Shown: in pieces, positions 11,516 through 22,872 of the stretch | Layout: every line of letters begins with the position of its first letter | How positions within the stretch are numbered: position 1 is the stretch's first letter | Source of the DNA: Paratinospora sagittata | Lineage: Eukaryota > Streptophyta > Magnoliopsida > Ranunculales > Menispermaceae | Length of the DNA: 64,000 bases | Assembly: GCA_035771175.1 (NCBI GenBank) | Contig: CM069605.1 | Coordinates: 17,562,288-17,626,287 of the forward strand | Direction: 5' to 3' | Translations under genes and position numbers: made by a program | Notes under the pieces: generated by a model | What the model saw: the letters and a program-made list of their open reading frames with translations, nothing else | What the model was told of the DNA's origin: nothing | Databases searched by the model: none

Positions 11516-12100
11516 TTCACTGTGAAGTGATAAAAACTTGATTTTTTTTATCATAATGAGTTTAGAACTTTGTCAAACACATAGACTAACTTTTAAAAAT
11601 AATTTTTGACAAGATTGAAGTAATTAAAAAAGTTAAATACGTGTAAATCAATCGACTAAATATATGATTGAAACATTCAATACAATACACGTAAAACAAT
11701 AAAGCCATGCAAAGTTGGTAAAATGAATGCATGGTTAATCACTGATAAATATATGCATGATAAATGATTTTAATTATGTGATTGCATATGTATCATACTA
11801 ATGTGTATGCATGCATGAGTAATAATATAATAGTGTATATGCATGAGAATGATAAACTATATGCATAATTTTGAAAAGATGCAAATCATATTGTGGTTGG
11901 AACATGTAATGGTTACTCTACAACACTAAGATTCTAAATAAGAATTACAAATATTAAGCTCTTGAATCTTCGTTAAATGTTATTCCATCCACATGCTTTG
12001 GCAGTATAGTTGAATCCATCTGATATAACTAGTTATCACTGAAGCAACTACGTCAAAGAGATTAGTGATCACAAGTATGTTGTTTGTAATAATCAGAACA

Positions 12101-12434
12101 AAGCTGGGTGAGAATAGTTACATCAACAATATTGATGAAAGATCGCATCCCTGCCCATGAGTACAAAAAGCTTGCAGCTCGAAAAATTGGTCCTTTAGAG
12201 GTTATTGAGAAGATCAATCCCTATGCTTACCTGTTGAAGCTACCTTGTCACATTTGGACCTCTGATCTTTTTAATGTCAAGCACCTGATTCCTTACGTGG
12301 GAAATTCTTCTAATGATGATGGACAACCTTCAAATACGAGGACGAATTTTTCCTATGCTGGGGGAAATGGTGCAGTCCAACAAGAGTTGGCATATTTCCA
12401 TAAGTTAGAACATCCCAAGAAGGAGAGGGTGTAA
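12101..12434 (+). pseudogene. Ty3/gypsy polyprotein C-terminal end (integrase tail)
   Basis: The frame contains YKKLAARKIGPLEVIEKI and TSDLFNVKHLIPYVG, the conserved C-terminal part of many plant gypsy integrases (KLKPRKIGPFRIL ... RTSNVFNVKHLIPY). It ends with a short charged tail and a TAA at 12432-12434. The ATG at 12108 is not a real start: upstream pol has been removed by LTR E. The stop lies against a purine tract and the LTR, as in gypsy elements with short 3' spacers. The lost upstream part cannot be located in this window. Confidence 0.75.
12416..12431 (+). promoter_or_regulatory. Polypurine tract overlapping the end of the gypsy ORF
   Basis: A purine run around AAGAAGGAGAGGG lies just before TGAAAAAGACG, the likely LTR start at 12435. 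This fits the plus-strand primer site. The tract overlaps the last codons of the ORF. Confidence 0.5.
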
Positions 12435-12955
12435 TGAAAAAGACGTAGGCGGAATTTTCCTCAAAGATTGGGCGTGAGATTTTGCGAAATTTTGACAGAG
12501 CGACACGTGTTTTCAAAAGAAACTGTCGTGATGATCAATACTCACAACTAAGTTGTGATAAACACCGTCTTTTGGGCAAATTCCTCCATTTAGGCCTTCG
12601 AATTCACGTTTTTACTATTTTAGGAAAATTTTATTTTGAGTATAACTCAAATTAGGAGAGTCCGATTTTGTTTCTTTTTTCCTATGCAATACACATCGCA
12701 AAGTCTTTCTTTCTAGGTAGGTTTTAGCGAACTTTATATTTTTAGTAATTTTTGCTATTTTTAGATTTGAGTCGGATTAGGAGTTTTTTAATAGGTTTGC
12801 CTATTTAAGGCCATTGTACGCATTATAGATTATTATTCAAATATTATTGATTTTTTTAAAGAATTTGCGAATTTTTCACCTCTTTTCTCGGTATTCTGTG
12901 GAATCAACGAGTCTAGAGAAACACGCTTATTGTCCTCCTATCACGCCCTGCATCA
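12435..12955 (+). mobile_element. Short gypsy 3' LTR (about 520 bp)
   Basis: It starts TGAAAAAGACG immediately after the ORF and polypurine tract and ends near CACGCCCTGCATCA. The closing phrase CGAGTCTAGAGAAACACGC and CTATCACGCCCTGCATCA resembles the 3' ends of short chromovirus-type LTRs. It contains no gene. The right boundary is inferred from the TG...CA rule. Confidence 0.5.
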
Positions 12956-13440
12956 ATTAGCAACTTAGGAAGGGAAAGTAGCAGTAAAACGTAAAAAAAA
13001 AAAAAAAAAAAGTTGTAGGAAGAAGAAGAAGAAACAGAGAGATAAAGGGAGCGCAGCAGCAGTAGCAGAACGACCAAAAAAAAAAGAAATGGAGGAAGAG
13101 ATGAGAGTAGTAGAACCAAGAAAATCAAAAAAATCAATAGTAGTAGTAGTAGAAGAAGAAGCACAAAAAGGATAGAAAAAACATCTAATAATATTATAAT
13201 ATTATTATATATTGAAAAAAAGCAACTCATTTTTAAAAAAACACAAAAAACCTAATATATCACTAAGGCCTGCGTTATGCACCTGTCCCCCCAGGCACAC
13301 CCAGGTGCACTAAGTTGCACGCCATAATGAAGAACTTGTGCTTTGGGAATTTTGAGGCACATGACCTGCGCCTTGCGTCAAGGTGCACCTCAGGCGTGCT
13401 CCTGGGCACACCTTGATAACGCTACTCCTAATTTATTTCC
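12956..13440. other. Purine-rich simple sequence followed by a small GC-rich MITE-like segment
   Basis: 12990-13230 is poly-A and GAA/GTA-rich simple sequence that creates a false Leu/Phe-rich open frame on the minus strand. 13263-13430 is GC-rich, with repeated AGGTGCAC-like words. Its two ends (AGGCCTGCGTTATGCACC and, reversed, AGTAGCGTTATCAAGGTG) form an imperfect terminal inverted repeat, so it may be a small MITE. No target duplication was confirmed. Confidence 0.35.
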
Positions 13441-14078
13441 ATAAAACCCAAAATGGAATTGTGGCCTAGGGTTTAGTTCATTATGGATTCTAAAGGTCAA
13501 AGGGTTTTCTATGATTAAATGAACCCTAAACAAAGATCAACCTCATCTTTGAAGTTGGAGAACACAAGATTTGCATTTCAAATGGTTGTAGGGTGCCCTA
13601 GGTGAGGGTTTCAAATGTGAAAACGTTAATATGATGTGAATGGGGTTTGAGCTCCATTTCTACAATTGTAATTGGTTTGAATATGATTGAATGATGCTAA
13701 AAATAATATTTTTATGAATTTACTAATTTAAAAAGTGAGGAGCCCTTGGGGTAGCTTTGAAGATTACCAAGGAGGGTTGCGAGGCACATGCTGGAATCAT
13801 GTGAATAGATTTACTTCATCTCATCACATATGTTTTCAATTTTCATAATAAGAAAATTTTAGTTTGGCATCATGTATATTGAATTATGCATTGTTATATG
13901 AATTATGCAAAAGTGTTTGAATGTTATGCAAATTATTGTATTTGTTTTTAATTTGTTTTGGCATGGAAGTTGAATGCACATGGGCGGTTTAACTCATATG
14001 AATACACACGGGTGGTTCAACCCATAAGATTGCACGAGGGTGGTTTAACCCATAGTAAAAATATTTGGGTCTAGGTCG
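13441..14078 (-). other. Unassigned, possibly the left part of the G1 3' LTR; three 30-bp repeats at 13976-14056
   Basis: No coding frame. Three imperfect copies of a unit reading GCACAYGGGYGGTTYAACYCATA lie in tandem at 13976-14056. Just before LTR D2, ATATTTGGGTCTAGG resembles ATATTTAGGTCTGGG in the G1 5' LTR (26066-26080), and matching resumes after D2 at 16094. I infer that D2 landed in the G1 3' LTR, but sequence left of 14050 is too diverged from the other LTR to be sure. Confidence 0.3.
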
Positions 14079-14529
14079 TGTTGAACCGATTATTCTCATG
14101 TCCCTTACGAGAATATGTCCCTTATAAGAAAGATATTTTGATGATTACAAACCACATTCTGATTATGATAATACTATATGCATTACACATCTAATCTCAC
14201 ATGAAAGCTCACCTGAAGAATAGATAATGCATGGTGAAAGAGCTATCAAGATCAATTTGAAGACCATGATCGTCCGAAGACATATCTATGTGCTATTAAA
14301 TTGCGTTTAGGTTGTAGAACCTTTTTTTATCATATGATTCAGTAATGTGCATGATTGTATGGTTTAGTCAATTTGATTTCGAAGTATTTTTTTGATCACT
14401 TATAATGAACTTTCTATAATAGATTTGATTCAAACATACGGAGATTTTAATCATGTTTTTTCGAGCTTTAAAAGTTGAAAAATATCAAAATTGTTTTATA
14501 GTGTCCATCAGGACACTGATGTGTTTATT

Positions 14530-15040
14530 AGGACGATAATGTCTCAACAGCGCCCTTCTGGACTTGGTAAGTCAAAACGCTAATGATACATTAGGACACT
14601 GATAATGTTCAAGGTTGAAAAGTTCATATATATCAAAACATTTACTTTGTCAGTAGAACCCTCATTGGTTCAACCTAATGAACTTATCAGGACACTGATT
14701 GAACATCAGCTCACTGATTCTTTTTAAACATCAGGACGCTAACGGTCCAGTAGCGCCCTTATGATTTCGGTCATTTTAAAAGTTTTAAACATCAGGACGC
14801 TTACGTCTTTAGCAGCGCCCTTACGTTTTCATGTTTTGAATGTTAGGACACTTACGTTATAAGTAGCGCCCTTGTGATTTTAAGTGTTTCAAAATCAAGT
14901 CAGGACGCCTATCTTTAAATAGCACCCTCACAGCTTTATTCATTTTTAAACGTTAAGTAAGTCAGGACGCTTACGTTCCAGTAGCGCCCTTATTCCACAG
15001 TTCAGCAGGACGTTTACAGTCTATAAGCGCCCTCAAGGAA
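14530..15040 (+). repeat. Hairpin array (AGGACGCT ... AGCGCCCT) in U3 of LTR D2
   Basis: Paired arms AGGACGCTTACG and GTAGCGCCCTT recur, with the best units starting at 14733, 14794, 14845, 14902, 14964 and 15008. Spacing is irregular (44 to 62 bp). Each pair can fold into a stem of 8-10 bp. The array is upstream of the TATA-like box at 15356. It corresponds to the inverted array in LTR D1. Confidence 0.75.
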
Positions 15041-15355
15041 CAAAAAGACAAAGTTGGCCTTACGCATTAGGACGCTAATCCAATATTGTCATAAAGCTGC
15101 TATTTGCACTTTTTCTGATACACTTTTCCTAACTGTTCAAAACCTTTATCAAAACTTTTTGAATTTTTTCAAAACGTTCTAATACTTTATCAGAACATTC
15201 TTTTTTCATGAATGAACAGAAGATTCAGGCGTTGTCACCGTAATTGCACAGACTGAATTAATCCTTTTAAGGAAAGAATGTATCTGATGTTTGAAATAGC
15301 TTTGTGTGCCAAAACCATACTTGAAAAGATCGAGTCCATTACGCCATTTCTATCT

Positions 15356-15367
15356 CTATATATATGC
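15356..15367 (+). promoter_or_regulatory. TATA-like box of LTR D2
   Basis: CTATATATATGC lies about 320 bp downstream of the hairpin array, in the position equivalent to the TATA box of LTR D1. Confidence 0.45.
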
Positions 15368-16093
15368 TGCCTTAGAGCAGATTAAAGAAAACATACGAAA
15401 AAATGAGAAAATTGATAACTTGTTTTCAAATCTTTAAACAGTTTTTACTTGAGCAAAATACTTTTGAAAGTTATACTTATATTCGCTGCTTTATACTCTC
15501 GATCAATTTTGAAATACGATAAGTCTTTTGGATTAGTTGATATTCATTGATATCCTTTCAAAAATCCATTGAAGAAGAAGAAAGCTTTTCGAACATATTT
15601 TCCAGCTGCACTTCATCATACATACTTTGTTGAATATGTGGTAACAGAAGGTTCAATCCAAAGCTTTATAAGTATCACTTTGATTCTAAGTCAAGGAAAT
15701 CATATCTCATCTTGTACCTTGGTATTGGTGACTGGTTAATCACTGGTTTAGAGCAAGTGTTGCTCAATTTGTAACGGTTGTTCTCACACCCGGAAGTTGA
15801 GAAAGGTTATTCTCAAGCCCGTAAATTGAGAAGGTGTAACGGTTTGATCTTCACCCATAAGAAAATCCTTAGAAGAGTTTGGACAAATCCTAACTGAGGA
15901 GGTTAGGCAGTGGATGTAAGCGAAGTCGAACCACTCTAAATCTTTTGTGTCTTGTCTTCATTATTGTTACTCGCGTTTGATTTACCATACTTAGTTTAAT
16001 CTGCTTTCATTACTCAAAAATGTTTTAAAAGAAATGTTAAAATCTGCTAAGTGTCCAATTCACCCCCTTTTCTCAGACACATCTGGGCTAACA

Positions 16094-16880
16094 GGTCATA
16101 CATGTGAGAACAACATATCGTGAGACTGATACCATTCAAAAGCACATTAAGAGGTTAGAAAGCATTTTCATGGAAGAAAATCACATTTAGTACATACCTT
16201 AGGTGTAGATTTGATACAAAACACCCATAACCATTAAAATTTTCCAATTTCTTCTTCCTCCCCTTTCTTTTCTTTTTCTTTTTTTTTTCTCTCAACTCTC
16301 ACTCACCCTCAAGGACGTCCAAAAGAGAGAATGAAGAGTTAAGACACTTGGTTGCTCCCCCATGTTCCAACTTGCTATGTGTTGGTTGAAGCTTCCATGG
16401 TTCAACTACTTGTCACCAACCCAATCCATGCTTCTATGTGAGTTGTTAACCAATCAAATTAATACAACACTTTTCTTTTATTTTTATTTTATTTTTCATA
16501 ATCTCTTACTCATTTATTCAAACCATCATTTCAAATTCTAATCATGGTCCAAATGGCCCATAAATTATTAATAGCATACACAGTAGTATTAATATGTTAC
16601 TATGTCATTATTAATATATTACTTTTAGTGATGTGCATTATTATCACTATTAATGTCATTAACACAAAAATGAAAATATTAATAATGATAATTCTCTAAA
16701 GTAGCATGCATTATACACATCATCATCTAAGTAATAATTAAAAATCATACCAATATCACACATATCATACATTATATATGATCAAAATACAAGTATAATA
16801 CACATTAAATACCTACACGAGCATCTAGAGTTGGCCAATCTACGTAAACGTGATGTTACATGTGAATGTGGGTCCTTACA
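16094..16880 (-). mobile_element. 3' LTR of gypsy element G1, 5' portion
   Basis: On the minus strand the LTR starts TGTAAGGACCCACATTC at 16880, directly downstream of the integrase/chromodomain remnant. The left part (TCATACATGTGAGAACAACATATC, 16096 on) matches the G1 5' LTR near 26080-26100. It is interrupted by LTR D2 at 16093. No genes; a pyrimidine-rich tract lies at 16240-16292. Confidence 0.6.
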
Positions 16881-16889
16881 ATACCCCCA

Positions 16890-18509
16890 ACTTAGGAAAT
16901 TTCGTCCTCGGAATTTAAGATAAGGTTAAATCTTACCTCCAGCGGCAAACAAATCCAGAAACATCTCCTACATTTGATTTTCTCGCTCCCAGGTTTGCTC
17001 TTCATAATCGTGAAACTGTCATTTGACTTGAACTAAAGGAATTTCCTTATTCCTGAGCTTTTGAATTCTCTGAGCCAAAATCTGAATTGGTTGTTCCTCA
17101 TAAGTAGCATCCTCCCCAACTTTTAACTGTGATACATCAAGCACATGTGTGGGAACTGGATAATACTTCCTCAGCATGGATACATGGAATACATTATGAA
17201 CATCAGCGAGCTGAGGTGGCAAAGCAAGCTTGTACGCTAAGGGACCAATCCTCTCAAGGATCTCAAATTATCCAATAAATCGAGGATACAACTTCCCTTT
17301 CACACCAAATCTTATATGCCCCTTCTATGGAGAAACCTTTAATAGAACCTGATCTCCCACATCAAACTCTAATGGCCTGCGACGCTTGTCAAAGTAGCTC
17401 TTTTGCTTATTCCGAGTTGCCTTCAACTTCATCCTGATCTGCTTAATCTTCTCAGTTTGTGCCACCACTGCCTCTGGCTCCAAAATGTGTGGCTCTCCCA
17501 CTTCGCTCCAACAAGTAGGGGATCGACAAGGTCATCCATAAAGAGCCTCGAATGGTGCCATGCAAATGCTAGCCTGATAACTATTATTATAGACAAACTC
17601 ACACATATGAAGATATTCAATTCAACACCCACCAAATTCCAAAATACATGACCTTAGCATGTCCTCCAGCATTTGAATAACCCTCTTAAACTATCCGTTC
17701 GTCTGAGGGTGAAATGTCGTACGGAGACAAAGCTGAGTTCCCATATGATTCTACATCACATGCCAGAATCTCAAAGTAAATCGTTAATCTCTATCCGACA
17801 CAATCGAAACAAGATCTCCATGTAGTCTCTCAATCTCTCAAAGGTATTATCTGCTCAATCGATCCACGGAATCTCTGATGTTCATTGGAAGAAAATGCTC
17901 AAATTTTGTCAACCTATCAACAATAACCCAGATGACATCATATCTACCCTGAGACCTAAGAAGTCTAGTAATAAAATCCATTGTGGTGTGCTCTCACTTC
18001 CATTCTGGAATGGTCAATGGTCGCATTTGTCCTCCAGTCCTTCAGTGCTCAGCTTTCACTTGCTGACACACTCCACACTTCTGAACATCCTCAACAATGT
18101 TCTTCTTCATCCCATGCCACCAAACTGTTCGCTTCATATAATGGTACATCTTGGTTGCTCTGGGGTGAATTGTATACTACGATTTATGTGCCTCTCGGAG
18201 TAACTCGTCTCTCAACTCTAAATCATACAGAATCCACAGTCTTCCTTGAAATCTCAAAATGCCATATGTATCTCTCAACCAATCAACTCGATCGATACTG
18301 TCAGCCCAAGCATCAAATATCCCAAAATCTAAACTATGCTACGGCAAATACCCGACCCTCTAAATACGAGTGTTTGACAGTTGTGCCTGCATCTGAGCAC
18401 ATACATCCAAAGATGGTTCAACAAAACGTATACTCATCATCGAGATCATCTCCAATAATCGCCACTCATAGGCCATTTGATAAGCTACAATGCTCGTTTC
18501 AACCTATTT
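16890..18509 (-). pseudogene. G1 integrase with chromodomain-like end, heavily degraded
   Basis: Integrase pieces appear in order on the minus strand but in broken frames. The zinc-binding region has KCGVCQQVKA near 18050-18095. The catalytic region has VSDRD followed by RFTLRFWH near 17760-17800, and ICMAPFEALYG near 17520-17580. The C-terminal part has DVHNVFHVSMLRKYYP (17019-17222), then PIQILAQRIQKLRNKEIPLV, which resembles the Tekay/Del chromodomain linker. A TGA falls inside the chromodomain. The 3' LTR follows about 20 bp later. The N-terminal end is cut at 18509 by solo LTR F and continues beyond it at 21071. Confidence 0.8.
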
Positions 18510-18702
18510 TGTAACGCCGTACCTTAGGATGATGTCATTAGGACCTGTAGAGTACTTGTATACGTATACATATACGTATTTGATACTTGATGCGTGTTAG
18601 GTCGGGTGTTCCCCCATGCTTTTATGTTGTTTGATGCGCATAAAAAGTTTTGGAACCATCGAAGATCGTTCGGCGTCGAAACATGAAAAATTGAGTTCTA
18701 GA

Positions 18703-18967
18703 ACCATGGAGCTCACTCCATGGAAGAGGAACTTGCTCCTTGCACTTACCCGAGATAGATTTTGTCTTAGTGCATGGAGGAGCGCGCTCCATGGGTCATG
18801 CCGGTGGTGATTTTGGGTTCAGGCATGGCTGGAGCGCGCTCCATTAACAAAACCTAGAAAATGTTTTACTACCAAATTTTGTGGAGCGCGCTCCATGAAC
18901 CAAAATCCAAGAATTTTTAATTTTCAAGGCTGGTGGAGCGCACTCCTTGAGCCATGGAGTGCACTCT
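18703..18967 (+). repeat. GGAGCGCGCTCC palindrome array with 52-bp spacing in U3 of LTR F
   Basis: The 12-bp perfect palindrome GGAGCGCGCTCC starts at 18779, 18831 and 18883. A one-base variant starts at 18935 and a weaker copy at 18956. The first four are exactly 52 bp apart, although the DNA between them is not repeated. A larger dyad CCATGGAG...CTCCATGG lies at 18703-18722. The array ends about 55 bp before the TATA box. LTR H has the same motif. Confidence 0.9.
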
Positions 18968-19020
18968 GTGCTGGGTAAAAATGGTTTTTTTTTGTAACTT
19001 TTTATGTGGGCCCAAACTCG

Positions 19021-19030
19021 TCTATATAAG
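19021..19030 (+). promoter_or_regulatory. TATA box of LTR F
   Basis: TCTATATAAGC is a strong TATA box, placed just downstream of the palindrome array, as in the other LTRs of this window. Confidence 0.65.
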
Positions 19031-21070
19031 CAACCAACACCTCATTTTCGACTCATTTGCTCATTTTTCACTTATAAAAGAGGTAAAAGAGGTGGAGAAG
19101 AGAAAGGGAATAAGAACCTAAGGTTTTGAGTATTCGTGCTCAAGAATCCTCTAAGGTAAGCATGCTTTGCCATTTTTCTTCCTTAAATCTCTTTAGCTTA
19201 TGCATTCAAGCTTTATTTTGACCTAGGTAATGGTATGAACCACGGATTTGAAGGGTTCTAGACCTGGGGTTTGCTTGTTTGTGTTCTTTTAAGCTTGTAA
19301 ATGGTAGTAATGACCTTCCTTGACCTAAACATACACCTAAGAAGTGTTTTCCACACTTGAATCCCATATTTGAAGGGGGTGGTAGAAGAACACATGTTGG
19401 AGTTAGGTTTTGCATGTCATATATGTGTGATTAGAAGTTGTTGGGAACCCATTAATGGTGAAACCCCTAATTTCTAGCAAAAAATTGGTGGAGTTCTTTG
19501 TATTTGACCTAAACCTAGTTTATGGACTTAGGGGTTTCCCATTTGGATTGCATGTCATCTATGTTGATTAAATGGGTAAATGCGGATGATTGATGGTTTA
19601 AATTACTGATTTTGAATGTTGGAAAACCTAGGTGTAGTGCAAATTTGGCTTAGGCCATGAATTTGAGAATTTGCTCAAATTTGGGAATTTTGACCTAGTT
19701 GATGCCAATTGACTTAAATTGGCATGGGATTTATTTATTAACCCAAATTTATGATAGAATTCATGACATTAATGGAGGTTTGATTATGGAATCAGCCTAA
19801 GACATTCTATGGGTTGTTTACGACTTACTTAGATGTTTTATGGCTTGAATGAGTTATGATGGTTAGCTCATTAGGTATAGCCTAGTTTGAGTCTAATTTG
19901 GCTTGTGAATTGGGACTTTAAATCATGGTTATTTGGCATGTAATTGGGCTGTTTTTTATGATGAATGAACCTATGTATATGCAGGGTTTGTGATTAATCC
20001 AAGTGTCCCAATTAAACCATTTGAAGGTTGAGGTGCATAGGAGTGTATTGGTGGCATTCTAATGCTTATTGTGGTTGGATTTGGATTGGCTAGTCTAGCC
20101 AATCGATTTGTGAGTGTTTCTTACATTTGGATTCTATATATGTGGCATTGTATTATATAAGATGTTTTGAATTGATATATATGTGTTATGCTTGTTTTAA
20201 TGAAACATGAAATGAGTTTGAGCATAGTCTTGTTGGGTTAGCAATTGGGTTGGATCTCCTAGTAGGGGTTTTCCTTGGGAAGTCTCGTAAGTCTAGCGGT
20301 AATCCCCAGTTGTGGACCTTGCAGAGGATTTTATCGCCTAGACATGATATGTGTCTTAGTGGGTTGATCCTATTACCTACACGACCCCAGGACTCCTATT
20401 AGAATACGAGTATTGTTTGGCCAGATCAGGCGTAGAGTGTCGCAAACCTAGGCTTTTGATCGCCCTTACTCAGGAGGTGTCTAGGATTGCATTGGCATGT
20501 TTGGAAAAATGATATGCATTGTCTTGGGTAATGACATGATGCATTATATTTGGCATGTGTGTAATATTGTATATCACCATGTTAATTAAAATGCTTTGAT
20601 GATCTTGTCTTGTTTTATCTAAATGCATGTATATTGCCACTTGTAAAAAACATTCACTGAGTTTGTTGTAGCTCACTCCTCATTCTTATCATTTCAAGTT
20701 CAGATAGGAAGGGGAAGGGGAAGGCTTGACAGCGGAGCATTTCCTGTATTTTTGGTGATGTAGGTGTTTTTGTACATTTTTGTATTTCTGTAAATACGTA
20801 CTTAATAACACTTATGTATTTATAATTAACACATAGATGGGTTGTACCTATGGTTAGTTTTGGTTTTGTATATTTTTGACTTATGGACTTCTATGGTTGT
20901 CATTTTTAGAAGACATATTTATCTTGATGATTTTATTATGTCCATATATTTGTTGTCTGTATGAGATTTATGTTTATTAGGTTGGCGGGACGCCAGGTGT
21001 ATCGAGGGAGGATGTACCCGGGGGTTTCGTGCTGGTCATGACATCACTTGTCGTGGGTCATGACACGTTT

Positions 21071-22870
21071 TCTGCTCAATCCATCAGCAATAATATTAGT
21101 TTTCCCAGGATGATACTCCAGTGCGAAGTCATAATCCTTAAGAAATTCTAACCATCTACGTTGTCTCATATTCAATTCCTTCTGATTAAACAAGTACTTC
21201 AAACTCTTATGATTAGAATACAATGTGAACCTCTCGTCATACAGATAATGTCTCCAAAGCTTCAGAGCAAATACTACTGTCTCCAACTCCAAATCATGAA
21301 CGAGGCAGTTCCTTTCATGTAGTTTCAACTGTTTGGATGCATACGCAACAACTCTGTCATCCTGCATCAGAACACAACCCAATCCTGCATGAGATGCATC
21401 GGTATAGATCACCAACTCTTTCCCACGTTTTGGAAGTGTCAAAACATGTACGATAGTAAGCTTTTTCTTCAACTCTATAAAAGCTTCGTCACAGGCATCA
21501 GTCCACACAAAAAAAACATTCTTTTGGGTTAATTTAGTAAGTCAGGTAGCTAACTTCGAAAAGCCTTGTACAAATTTTCTGTAGTACCCTGCCAAACCCA
21601 AAAAACTCCTAATCTTCGTCACAGTGGTCGGTCTCGACCAGTTAATTATCGCCTCAACCTTAGCAGAATCAATAGAGATACCATCTGCATTAACCACATG
21701 ACCTAAAAATTTTACTTCAGCAATCCAAAACTCACACTTGCTAAGCTTGGCATACAGCCTGTGCTCCCTTAATGTCTGCAAGGTGATCCTGAGGTGCTGC
21801 TTGTGCTCCTCACGTGTTTTGGAATATATCAAAATGTCATCAACGAAGACAATGATGAAGTGATCTAGATACAGTCTAAACACCCTCTGCATCAAGTCCA
21901 TGAACATCGTAGGTGCGTTCGTCGGGCTAAATGGCATAACCAGAAACTCATAGTGACCATATCTCGTCTGGAAGGCAGTCTTCGAGGCATTTTCTTCTCT
22001 AATCCTCAAATGATGGTAGCTCGATCTCAAATCAATCTTAGAAAAAAATTTGGCACCATTTAACTGATAAAACAGATCATCAATGCGAGTTGGAGAATAT
22101 TTGTTCTTCAATGTCACCTTGTTCAACTAACAGTAATCTATACACAGCCTAAAACTCCCGTCCTTCTTTTTAACAAAAAGAACCGATGCACCCAAAAGTG
22201 AAATACTAGGGGTAATAAACCATTTGCTCAAAATCTCTTCAACTTGCACCTTGAGTTCTTGCAACTCATTTGGTTTCATTCGATAAGGCGGAATGGAGAT
22301 GGGTTTCGTATCAGGCATCAACTCAATGATGAAGTCAATTTCCCTGTTGGGTGGTAACCTAAGTAAATCATCAGGAAATACATCAAAAAATTCACTAACT
22401 ACTGCAAAATCAAAAATCTAAATGCCCAATCCTTCCTCCTTCAATGGCCTAATACTAGCCATGAGTGCAGCTTCTACATCAGTAGCAAGCCTGCCTCGTG
22501 TACGTGGTCTGGTAGTGATCATCCCTCGGTAGACAAAAGATGGTTGCCTAGGGATCTGAAATACAATCTTCTTATGAAAGCAATCCACAAGGGTGTGATA
22601 CGCTGCTAACTAGTCCATACCCAAAATAGCGTCAAAATCAAGGAACTTCAACACCCTAAAGCTCACAAACATCTCAAGTCTCTCGTGCTTCACAACACAA
22701 TTAATACAAATCATATCTGGGTAAATTTTTTGTCATGTTGTCGTACTCAATATCAATGATGTACTAGCTCTAACAATAGGCAATTTAAGTCTATCTACCA
22801 CATGACCAGATATGAATGATAAAGTGGATCCATAATCAATCAAGACATACATTATCATATCACAGATAAA
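21071..22870 (-). pseudogene. G1 pol: protease, reverse transcriptase and RNase H remnants
   Basis: All pieces share one minus-strand frame, broken by several stops. Protease (22600-22870) has LIDYGSTLSFISG, where the usual D-S-G is D-Y-G, and FDAILGMD followed by a stop in place of the conserved Trp. Reverse transcriptase (about 21542-22321) has [30 protein letters not shown] and the catalytic [15 protein letters not shown]. RNase H (about 21071-21508) has [34 protein letters not shown] and [10 protein letters not shown], where the usual catalytic Asp is Asn. Sequence is close to G3 (53849-55792), so both belong to one Tekay/Del-like lineage. Downstream integrase continues left of LTR F. Confidence 0.9.
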
Positions 22871-22872
22871 AA

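Larger units (their letters stand above)
10860..12100 (-). mobile_element. LTR E: copia-like LTR with GGAACGCGTTCC-type dyad array
   Basis: On the minus strand it starts TGTTCTGATTATTACAAAC at 12100, resembling the SIRE-like LTR starts at 4255 and 14079. The U3 carries an array of GC-rich dyads (11183-11515), then a TATA box (11141-11151), then leader-like sequence to about 10860, where it stops against the Athila-like LTR. Its 3' end is therefore cut or displaced. It separates two pieces of unrelated gypsy DNA: gypsy integrase sequence resumes right after 12100. No protein-coding capacity. Confidence 0.55.
14079..16093 (+). mobile_element. Solo LTR D2: SIRE-like Ty1/copia LTR with TSD GGTCG/GGTCA
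   Basis: It starts TGTTGAACCG at 14079 and ends GGGCTAACA at 16093 (2,015 bp). The 5-bp flanks GGTCG (14074-14078) and GGTCA (16094-16098) match at four of five bases, and joining the flanks restores a match to the G1 LTR near 26070. Internal hallmarks of SIRE LTRs are TTTTGATGATTACAAAC near the start and, near the end, GGTGTAACGGTTTGATCTTC, AGTGGATGTAAGCGAAGTCG and CCAATTCACCCCC. The hairpin array (14530-15040) and a TATA box (about 15356) are in the expected order. No internal region is present. Confidence 0.85.
18510..21065 (+). mobile_element. Solo LTR F, inserted in G1 between RNase H and integrase
   Basis: It begins TGTAACGCCGTACC at 18510 and ends GTGGGTCATGACA at 21065 (2,556 bp). 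G1 coding sequence matches the G3 copy (53930-54000) on both sides, which fixes the insertion between RNase H and the integrase zinc region. The flanks TATTT (18505) and CGTTT (21066) agree at three of five bases, consistent with an old target duplication; G3 suggests the original was CGTTT. Internal features are a palindrome array at 18703-18967, a TATA box at 19021, and CATTCACTGAGTTTGTTGTAGCTCAC near 20650, shared with the other Tekay-like LTRs here. No coding region. Confidence 0.85.

Noticed and set aside
12913..13230. 105-codon Leu/Phe-rich ORF that looks like membrane segments
   Set aside because: It is the complement of poly-A and GAA/GTA simple sequence next to an LTR end.
17981..18514. 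177-codon plus-strand ORF
   Set aside because: It is a shadow on the opposite strand of the G1 integrase; the minus strand gives the recognisable integrase motifs.
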